A DNA stretch of 64,000 nucleotides from Stephania yunnanensis. Its lineage: Eukaryota; Streptophyta; Magnoliopsida; Ranunculales; Menispermaceae. The stretch lies in assembly GCA_039657365.1 (NCBI GenBank), contig CM077589.1, forward strand, positions 29,796,001 through 29,860,000, read 5' to 3'. The position numbers and the translations under genes are program-made. Of the stretch, positions 55,535 to 64,000 are shown one piece after another; within the stretch, counting starts at the first letter, position 1; each line of letters begins with the position of its first letter. Under the pieces are notes generated by a model. It saw nothing but the letters and a program-made list of their open reading frames with translations, made no database searches and had not been told where the DNA came from.

Positions 55535-56100
55535 ATTGATTTTCTTCATCTTTCTTATCATTCTCAGCTTCTACATAACTTCCTTCAGGGCATTCATCAT
55601 GATAGGAAGTCTCTTCTTCATAATCATCATCACAATTTTCTTCATTGATGTAATCATCCATCTCATAACCATCCTGAAGATACATATAATAGTTTCCCAT
55701 CCTAAGTGTAAGTATACATTGTTCAACATCGAGAATAGCTCCAGATGTCTTGAGAAAAGTAAGTCCAATCAATATCACATCATCTTTCTCAATTTATGGC
55801 ACTATAAAAAGTTGGTGAGATACTTGAACTATCTCACTTTCACTCGCACATTCATTAGCATTCCAAGTGAAAAGATCTTATCACCATTCGCTTTGTGGAT
55901 AACCAAAGGTGGTATAAAATCAATCTTCAACTTGGCTTTTCTACACCATTATTCTGGCAAGATATTCATATCAACTCCTATGTAAAGTAGAACATCATGG
56001 AAACTAATGTTATTGATCATTACATGGAAGAAGAGTTTCCTTGGATCAGCATTGTAAATTTCAATCATATCTCCTAAATCTTGAAGCTTTAGTTACATAT
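55530..56100 (-). pseudogene. Retropepsin-like domain downstream of integrase (outer Gypsy)
   Basis: The minus-strand translation reads KLFFHVMINNISFHDVLLYI, GVDMNILPE (a decayed active-site turn, YIGV in place of DTGA), PPLVIHKANGDKIFSLGML, then in another frame DVILIGLTFLKTSGAILDV, the ILGxxFL...AILDV closing motif of retropepsins. A strongly acidic tail (YINEENCDDDYEEE) runs to the LTR, and the TAA stop uses LTR bases 3-5 (55530-55532). By position it follows the integrase C-terminus of the same element, whereas protease normally lies between gag and RT. In-frame stops and one shift show it is dead. Substrate and role are unknown. Confidence 0.65.
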
Positions 56101-56368
56101 TAGAGAATTCTTCTTCCGCCGGTTGCTTCTCTTCTTGATGTTGATCATCAGTTTATCGCTTTTTCAGGTTGCTACTTATTTGATTTCTTCTTCTTATTAC
56201 ATCGTTTCTTATACATCAATAGTGTAATGGTTTCATTCTTAATGGTTTCACTCGAGTGGATGCAGACATTGAACTCCATCTTATCACTACGCAGACTTTG
56301 TTGGTCAGTCTCAAGATTAATGATCTCCAAATCCTGTTCAACAAAATTTTCATAACACGATTTTAACT
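56101..56368 (-). pseudogene. Outer Gypsy: integrase tail and basic linker
   Basis: On the minus strand this continues the integrase C-terminus from beyond the nested element at 63473: the segment starts at LKSCYENFVEQDLEIINL and passes through a lysine-rich linker (YKKRCNKKKKSNK) toward the protease-like domain. Phase and motif continue across the insertion once a single target-duplication copy is counted. Confidence 0.6.
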
Positions 56369-57753
56369 TGTAGCATCCCCTATCTCAATTAGGGCGATAC
56401 TCGGCCTAAAAGCCTAATTAAGCCTCGGTACACCACTCCAACTCAATTAGAGTAACATTACAATCGTCCTTCATACCTAATAATCGCAATACAATATATC
56501 TTATATGGAATAAATAATTGGAAATGGGGCAGAATTAAAGTTTTTTTAATAAAACATAAGATATACCAAAATTGGCATAAACCTTGGTCATTATACCATA
56601 TCCTAACCCTATTCATTACAAAATAGTAATTCAATACAACGTACAAACAATAGGGAAATCAATTCACCATAGAGAAGACTATAAATTCCTAATTATCTTC
56701 ATTCCCAAGTCGAAGGACACGTTGACAACTTGAAATGTTAATTGGTGATTGAGCACTGCAACTTGCTCAGTAAGTAATGCTCGTAAATGTATTAATTATC
56801 AACTAATATCAATGAATAATAATATGAATCCAAAACATATCCATTCAGGCATTAAAATAATATAACAAATAGATAACGAAATGCAAGTTCATATGTCAAT
56901 TACAACTGTACACCTGACTTGTATTTTCATTTTAAAATTGAGCTGTAAACTCTAGTTACCCTGAATTATGGTCCACTGAAACTCACACGTTAGCCGACAT
57001 GTGATTTCTATGATGTATACAAGCGTAGCGTAGCTATCCACTCAAGTAGAAAAGCAACAATCGATACCTCAAAGTTTCTGAAGGGAAAGTGTTGGTAATG
57101 ATCCAACACTTGCATAGTCACTCCAATCCGATTCGCCCGTCATACTTCTTTCCAGGGATTTAACATAAAAAAAACTATAGTCAAATCATGGTACGTTGGC
57201 CTATTACTAGTCCATAATGCTATATGAACTAAATATATAAATTACGTTGCATAGTTGATAAGAATACGAGTCTTGCTTACCTGTACCTAGCTTTCCTAAC
57301 TTTATTCTGCCTTACACATTTCCGACATCCATACACCTTATCCCGTCAACCAAAAACCTAAATCACACCAATTGTCATTATTTATTTATTTTTACTCTAT
57401 ATTTATATACAAAATTTATATATAAATATATATAAGCCTATATTAACACGCCTATGATTTCGTTAAGCGCGCCAACGAGCACACTCAGGCATACAGGCTA
57501 CCCCTTGATTTGTGTGCGTCACCTATGATCCATAAATGATATTAAGCGTCCCATAATTTGTTAATTATTTAATTATAGGCCAATAAATCTAATTATTTTC
57601 ATAATAAATAATACAAATCATACAAACACCAAACAACACGTTTATCCACGCACACGCTAATCGAGATAAATCAGGCTTAACCACTATCCTAACTCTGATT
57701 AATTAGAATTTGGGTTAATGTTAATCACTTATTTAAGGTAACGAGTCATTACA
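56369..57753 (-). repeat. Gypsy X 3' LTR (left copy)
   Basis: Borders tgtagcatcccc and cgagtcattaca. It contains the family block gcaacttgctcag (about 56758-56770), the inverse of the block at 33265 and 39125. Confidence 0.85.
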
Positions 57754-60700
57754 ATCTCTCCAATTTAAGACGATTTTATTTTTGAAATTAAAGGAAACAC
57801 CGAAGTTACCAATAGTTCCGAAAAGAAATGGAAATTACCCTTCTATGTATAACTCATATTCCAAGTTATCTTTTAATTTTCATGAAACTCCTATTTTCTC
57901 TTAATCCAAACCTACAAAGCCCTTTCGTCGATGAGACTTTCAAAAGTACAACAAAATTATCTTTCGAACTCTCCAATAATCTATGATGCTTGACTTCTCA
58001 ATATTGTTTTTTTTTATCTTTACCCAGTTGTAGTTATAAATCACCTAATCCGTTATACCCTCTCTATGTAGCTCTTAATTATATATTTTTTCACAAAAGC
58101 TATATCTCCCATCTTAGTTTTGTACATCAATGTACAATAAGATTGAGCATATTCAGATTTATTATCCAACGATGTAATCCACCTAATTACCTTTATTATC
58201 AAAGAGCTCACACAAAGATATATATTTTCTTTCAGTAGTTAAACATTATGAGACATAAGCTCCAAATATTTATTCTTAAGTAGCACGATTAGTAGCTCGA
58301 TTTCTTCATTAACGCAAAGAAAATATCTTGTACTGAGATTGAGAATGGTTTTCAGCTATATTAATGATGTTTCCCACCACTAAAAGCAAGTTTCAGATCT
58401 TTGTTCGGGGAATCAAACACTGAAACGCATATCATCTCACATCTCCATAGACATATATCTTGCTCAATCTGTTAAAAGAATAGCATAACTTCATTGACAA
58501 GAAATTGCATACTTGATCAATCTATCAACTACAACTTCCATTATTTTGAGCTAACGCCAAAATCTAGATAATTTCATTACATAACTCCTAATTATGTTAT
58601 CCTGCTACCATCAAATGTAGACAAGAACTTACTTAACCCTTTAGGATTTTATTATTCAATCTCAATCTATCGAATAACTCTCATATCACTTTTTGAATTT
58701 AACAATATATATCATCACCCCAAACAATCCATAATCTTCTCATATACCTCAATACGATATTGTATTGCCTGTATAACCAATACAAAAAGATCCATGAGAT
58801 TATCGAAACAATTCTCGCATAATATTTTTTCTGAACTAAAACTTTTATATCGGCAATTAATGCATTCAACACAATTTCATTAGACAGTCTAATCTAGATA
58901 GTAATAACTCATAACCAAATCTGGTACATTAAATAGTTCCAATTAGAATTCTTAACCACCATATCCCTAAGTTAATTAAACTTTTAGCTCAATTTCAAAT
59001 CTGAGCTTCAAAGAGTAGATTTGTAATTATCAATTCCAACAACTCAGTTGATGATGTGCTGGTAAGCTTTATATATCATCATCCCTATTACGCATCTCTC
59101 TCAAGAGATAGTACCAAGAAGCTCCTATTATAATAACAATTCCCGTTCTTTTCTCTATTCAAAGTATCGATTACATCAATCACTTTGTCTGGGTGATTTC
59201 TCAGAGTAAATTCATTATAGTCATGAATTTAGGTTACTCACTTCACCTATGATTCTTTTTACTCTTCAAACTCTCATTGCTTTAAAATCTCCAAATCATG
59301 ATGAATGAATGAACTTGCGCAATCAACTCATTTGAATGGATTCACGAATAAGTTGGGATCTACACCCATATCTTATAATCCTTAGTTTCACCTCTAGGAT
59401 TTTGTTTTTGCAATTCATTCCATTCGTCATTTGAAATACATCTTAAGATTTTTATTTTACAAGTGATGCCTAACTTGTTTAGTATGACTACCAAAACATT
59501 TATTTTACAATAGTTCTTCTTAACCTTCCTAAAAACTATATATTTATATAAACTACAATCTCTTGCTTCGTTGTGTCAACACACCATTACCTGAAATAAA
59601 GTATTAGGCTAAACCATTGACTCAAGGTATCCTTATGTCATTTAAGACTCACTTCAATTTCATTTTTAGGCTAATTGTACATACAATATAATAGTACTAC
59701 AAATCTTTGTATACATTATTTGTATCATTTAATCATTCCAAAATAACACCACCCTTCTAACTATGTGTTAAATATAAGAAAATTCTCTAACTATCTTAAT
59801 CTTGGTCAAATCCATTGACTAACAATTAACATTCAACACATATCTGAGTGATTTATATTTGAAGCTTAGTATTTGCACTATCAATCTTTTAGCATAAACC
59901 AATGTATTATCAAAGTTCACACAACTATGCGATATTGCTTGTGCGTTTGCCAAGTCTACAATCTTTTTTATATTATCATTGGCGAAACAATGATAATCTT
60001 ATTCCAATAGAGTTCAAAAACTCTATATTCTCCATTTATGAACATTGCATGAGCTCTAGTGAGTTTTCACGGTTTCCACCATGATTTTCAACATGAGCAA
60101 GCCATTGCTTTACTTCATTTCCATACATTCCTGATCCTGATCTTTGTTTAATGAAAACTAGATCTCAACTAACTTTTGAGAACAATTGGTTTCATGTAAT
60201 AGATCAAATGAGTTGTCGATTCTAGGCAAAGAATAATCATCCTAGATTTACTTAAACTTGATTCACCACTCGAGTTGAGTTCTCAAACTCATACAATTCC
60301 CGTAATACACTAAGTAAAATGGAATTGACCATTGATTTAACATTTGAAATCAAGAAATTAATGAGTTTAAATCTCAAATTATGGCAAAACTCTAAGAAAA
60401 TTTGTTAATCTGACTGCTTGAAACTTTTGAAATCACAATTTTAATTCATTAAGCTTGAATTCTCTTCATGAACCTACTATTATTCTAAAACAAATTCAAC
60501 CATTTGAGTCCTGCGCTATAACTTTATTTCTATAGATCACTATTTGCAGAAATTTATAAATTTATATGATTTTTTTATGTAGTAGTTAATACCCATCTCT
60601 TGATATACTGCTTAGCTACTCATTCCTAGTACCATTAACTATTCTTTAGATTCTCAAAATCTTCAAATTCATTGACAGCTCATTTTTCCCAATTTAGACT

Positions 60701-61854
60701 ATTCTAGTCTAAAAGATTAGACTAGAACATCTTAATAGCTCACTGCCATGTTATAACCCAGACTATACAAGTTTTCAAGTTCAGGTTTCATATGAAATTA
60801 CCATAAAATAATAGAATTCCAATAGATAAGATAGAGTTTACTATTAACATGAGTTTTTTGTAATTGCTCAGTTCTTATCTTTCACTATGAATTTTCACTT
60901 TTTCATAATTTCTCCATTAAGATCATTTTCTTATGTTCTCGCATTGATCTACACATCAATCTAGTAATTTCATATTTCCTTTCCTTACGTGTAGATCCAC
61001 CACAACGCCACTCTTTTATTTCATCATTCTATTAATGAGTGCAATTAGACCACAACATCACTAATGGAGTTTTCTTATTTTAACTTTATCGTCAGTATGT
61101 GCGGTTGCACCACAACTATACTATCAGGCTTATTCTCATTATTCCAATATGTATCAGCACCATATATGGAATATTATACTTCATAACAACTTATGAAATA
61201 TAAATAATTAGTGGTTACATAACCTTAATTAGGTACTTATCATCATTTACCATTAATTTCCTCATTGAATGACTTTTAATCATGTTTAACTAGTTTCATT
61301 ACTAGTATATATTTCACTCAAATGGGATTTCACCATTGAACTTCACTAAAAATCATTCCATGCTTCATTAACTTCTCCATTCTCCTAATATATGTCTCAA
61401 AGTCCAGATCTTATAACCGATCCTTCTACATTGATTATTATTAATATATTTTTATCAGTTAGAATAGAGACTAATAGAGACTATTCAATAGGAGAATAGC
61501 TTTCTTTTTGTCGTCAAACGACTTCTTATGTCTTTTCTTTTTCTATATACTATTGAGATTTAGATTTCTACGATCCCTAATCTTCTATATTCCCTAATCT
61601 TCTATATTTTCTCAACTTCTGAGATATTGATGGATATGAACCATATTATAATATTTATACTATCTTATTTTGTTATAATACCCCTAAAGTCTAGGTTTTT
61701 CAAGAACCCTCACCATCTATTCAATGGATTCCTAGATAAAAATGGGAGATAAGACCTTCAAGATAACGTATAGGCAAGATATGATAGCTATATCAATTGA
61801 ATATTTATAACTTTTCATAATACATAACATTACTCAACCTTTTATTTTTCATTA

Positions 61855-61894
61855 CCCCCCCCCCCCCCCCCCAAAAAAAAAAAAAAAAAAAAAA
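61855..61894. repeat. Poly(C)18-poly(A)22 tract
   Basis: Eighteen C followed directly by twenty-two A, in the leader of the Gypsy X element about 190 bp from its 5' LTR. Lengths in such tracts are prone to sequencing and assembly error. Confidence 0.9.
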
Positions 61895-62072
61895 CATTGA
61901 TAAAAAATATTTATAATGTCCTAAGCTTCTTCGTAACTTGAGAAAACTCTTAAAGTTAATAAACTTATATTATGGTACCAAGGTATATCAGAGCCAGTAA
62001 CCTTATATTTCGATACCAAACTGAATTTGAGTTATTACTCATTTTCAAGTAATAAGATTATACACAAAAGTA

Positions 62073-62085
62073 GGCTTTTATACCA
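62073..62085 (-). promoter_or_regulatory. Gypsy X primer binding site (degenerate)
   Basis: The minus strand reads tggtataaaagcc, two mismatches from the initiator-Met site tggtatcagagcc, 3 bp inside the 5' LTR. Confidence 0.65.
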
Positions 62086-62088
62086 AAC

Positions 62089-63472
62089 TTTAGCTTCCCC
62101 TATCCTAATTAGGGTGATACCTAGCTTGAAACCTTAATTAAGCCCCGGTACACCAATTGAACTCAATTAGAGTAATAGTACAGCCGTCCTTCATACCTGA
62201 TAATCACAATACAATATATCTTATATCAAATAAATAATTGAAAACACGATAGAATTAAAACTTTTTCTCGATAAAACATAACAAATACAAAAATCGGCAT
62301 AAACCTTGGTCGCAAAATCATATCTCAACCTTGTTTATTACAAAATAGTAATTCAATACAATATATAAATAGCAGGGAAATCAATTCATTATAGGGAAGA
62401 CTATAAACACTTATTCTTTTATGATCATGAGTCGAAGTGCACGTTGATAACCTGAAATGTTAACTGGGGAATGAGTGCTCCAACTTGCTCAATTAGTGAT
62501 GCTCGTAAACTCATCAATTATCAACTATTATCAATGAATAGCAATATGAATCCAAAACATATATATTCAGGTATTAAAACGATATAACAATAGATAACGG
62601 AATGCAAGCTCACGGGTCAGTTGCAACTGTACACGTGACTTGTATTTTCATTGTAAAATTGAGCTGTAAACTCTCGTTACCCTGAATTACAGTCCACTAA
62701 AACACACGTTGGCTGATGTGTGATTTTTGTGGTGTATTTATGCGTAGCGTAGCTACCCACTCAAATTGAAAAGTAAAAATTGGGTACCTAAAGATTTCTG
62801 AGGGAAAGTGATGATAATGATTCAACACTTCCATCATCACTCTAGTTCAATTCGCCCATCATACTTCTTTTCGAGGGTTCGACATAAAAACAACTACAGC
62901 CAAGTCACGGTATGTTGCCCCATTCCTAGTCCATAATGCTATATGAACTAAATATACTAATTTCTTTGCATAGTTAATAAGAATACGAGTCCCACTTACC
63001 TGTGTCGAACTTTCCTAACTTTATACTGATTTACACAATTCCCGAGATCCATACACCTTTCTCCGTCGACCAAAAACCTAAATTACACCAATCGTCATTA
63101 TTTACTTATTATATATATATATATATGCAATTTATATAGAAATATATATAAGCTTATATTCACACGCCTATGATTTCGCCATGCGTGCCAACGACTACAC
63201 TCAGGCGTGCACGCTACCCCACGACTAATGTGCATCACCCATGACTCACACATGATATTTCGAGTCCCATAATTTCTCAATTATTCAATTATAGGCCAAT
63301 AAAAATAATTATTTTCATAATAAATTATACAAATTATAGAAACACCAAACGACACGCAAAAAATCAATGCACATGCTAATCGAGACAAGTCGAGCTTTAA
63401 CACGAGCCTAACTCAGGTTGATTAGAATTCAGATTAATGCTAATTACCTACTTAAGTTAACGGGTCATTACA
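62089..63472 (-). repeat. Gypsy X 5' LTR (right copy)
   Basis: The right border cgggtcattaca is intact. The left border reads tttagcttcccc, with the terminal TG mutated to TT relative to the other LTR. Homology with the left LTR is continuous over the full length. Confidence 0.85.
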
Positions 63473-64000
63473 TAACCTATGACTATTTACTTTAATATTT
63501 GTCTTGTTTCTAAGCTTTCTATTTCCACTGCATCATGCGATAGTAAATTGACAACCAGATAAGGTCCCATCCATCCCGAACAGAGTTTTTCAAGAAATAA
63601 TTTAAGTCTTTAAAAAAAGAGTAGAGATTTATCTCCTACTTGAAATGTTTTAGGAACTAATTTCTTATCATGAAATGTTTTAGTTCTATCTTTATAAATT
63701 GATGCATTTTCATATGCGTCATTCCTAATTTCTTCTAATTCTTGAATGCTCAACTTACATTAGTTTCTTGCCTCATTATAATTCATGTTGCATGTATTTA
63801 TTGCCTAATAGGCTTTATGTTCTAGTTCGACTGGTAAATGACATTCTTTCCCAAATACTAACCTATAAGGCGTCATATTTATGGGTGTCTTAAATGCTGT
63901 TCTATAAGCCCATAATGCATCTTCCAATCTAAGAATCCAATCCTTATGTGTTGGACTAATTGTTTCTCCTAGTATTGACTTAATTTTTCTATTTGACGTT
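63473..64000 (-). pseudogene. Athila/TAT-type integrase C-terminal half (runs off window)
   Basis: The minus-strand translation in one main frame reads NRKIKSILG, HKDWILRLEDALWAYRTAF, PINMTPYRLVFGKECHLPVE, LEHKAYWAI, then ELEEIRNDAYENASIYKDRT, VGDKSLLFF, and finally AVEIESLETRQILK. This is the end of the catalytic core and the C-terminal DNA-binding part of the Athila/TAT (non-chromodomain) Gypsy integrase. A few stops are present. The remainder of pol lies to the right of the window. On the left the frame is interrupted by the Gypsy X element and resumes at 56368. Confidence 0.85.

Larger units (their letters stand above)
57754..62088 (-). other. Gypsy X interior, coding decayed beyond recognition
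   Basis: AT-rich. The first ~30 bp (atctctccaatttaagacga and on) resemble the polypurine tract and chromodomain-end region at 12626-12660. No RT, integrase or gag motif can be read in any frame, and the longest open frames are under 85 residues with no domain. A ccaccacaac-type motif occurs three times near 60998-61120. Next to the primer site, 61917-62088 matches the leader at 39500-39670 in inverse orientation. Confidence 0.6.
56369..63472 (-). mobile_element. Complete but old Gypsy element (family X), minus strand
   Basis: Two LTRs of 1385 and 1384 bp frame a 4.3 kb interior. Target duplications are taact (56364-56368) and taacc (63473-63477), 4 of 5 matching. Orientation is minus: a purine-rich tract (attggagagat) abuts the left LTR and a degenerate initiator-Met primer site abuts the right LTR. 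The LTRs differ at roughly one base in five to six by eye, so it is old, and no polymerase motif survives in the interior. It is inserted in the 3' end of the outer Gypsy integrase. Confidence 0.85.

Noticed and set aside
57754..62088. A host gene inside the Gypsy X interior
   Set aside because: No frame exceeds about 85 residues, composition is uniformly AT-rich and both flanks are LTRs with a target duplication.
1..64000. tRNA, rRNA, organellar or bacterial insertions
   Set aside because: I recognised no tRNA clover-leaf signature, rRNA core or operon-like gene spacing by eye. A covariance-model scan would be needed to exclude small RNAs firmly.

Overview
The window looks like gene-poor, probably pericentromeric DNA of a flowering plant (most likely a eudicot). 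Nearly all of it is nested, decayed transposable elements: LTR retrotransposons of the Copia (Tork/Tnt1-like and Sirevirus) and Ty3/Gypsy (chromovirus and Athila/TAT-like) lineages, plus En/Spm (CACTA) DNA transposons. I see no intact host gene, no tRNA or rRNA gene, and nothing bacterial. Every recognisable coding region is transposon-derived and broken, except short host-gene fragments captured by a CACTA element. The species cannot be named from what is visible.

Layout, left to right. (1) 417-9535 is a tandem duplication of a ~1.4 kb segment holding a small foldback MITE and a CACTA-type end. Copy A (417-1792) is uninterrupted. Copy B (1793-9535) is split by a 1.25 kb solo LTR (2203-3450) and a nearly complete 5.2 kb Copia element on the minus strand (4178-9377), so copy A preserves the pre-insertion state. 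(2) 9913-16439 is the 3' part of a minus-strand chromovirus: a 2.7 kb LTR, a chromodomain and an integrase. The integrase is split by a 2.3 kb solo LTR (13659-15985) with a perfect 5-bp target duplication. (3) 16440-25911 is poorly resolved LTR-type DNA carrying a 5.4 kb CACTA element (19345-24711) with transposase-associated exons and a captured exon resembling organellar lysyl-tRNA synthetase. (4) 26004-32410 is a truncated minus-strand Sirevirus: LTR, multiple polypurine tracts, envelope-like region, RNase H, RT and integrase end. (5) 32411-34500 holds a plus-strand Gypsy LTR fragment and a minus-strand Athila-like fragment. (6) 34501-64000 is a large minus-strand Gypsy element whose 3' LTR (34501-35042 plus about 53663-55534) was split by an Athila-like element (35043-53638). 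That Athila-like element carries its own CACTA insertion (47465-53114). The internal part of the outer element is split by another complete Gypsy element (56369-63472). The outer integrase runs off the right edge.

Most notable points. A retropepsin-like domain lies downstream of the integrase in the outer Gypsy element, with its stop codon supplied by the LTR. A comparable second protease sits in the Athila-like element, which has gag, two protease-like domains and an envelope-like ORF but no RT or integrase. In that element the gag-protease block is present twice, separated by a Gypsy fragment, and one junction is built from short copied patches of both neighbours. Boundaries were read by eye from terminal motifs, target duplications and internal homologies; no alignment or database search was run.
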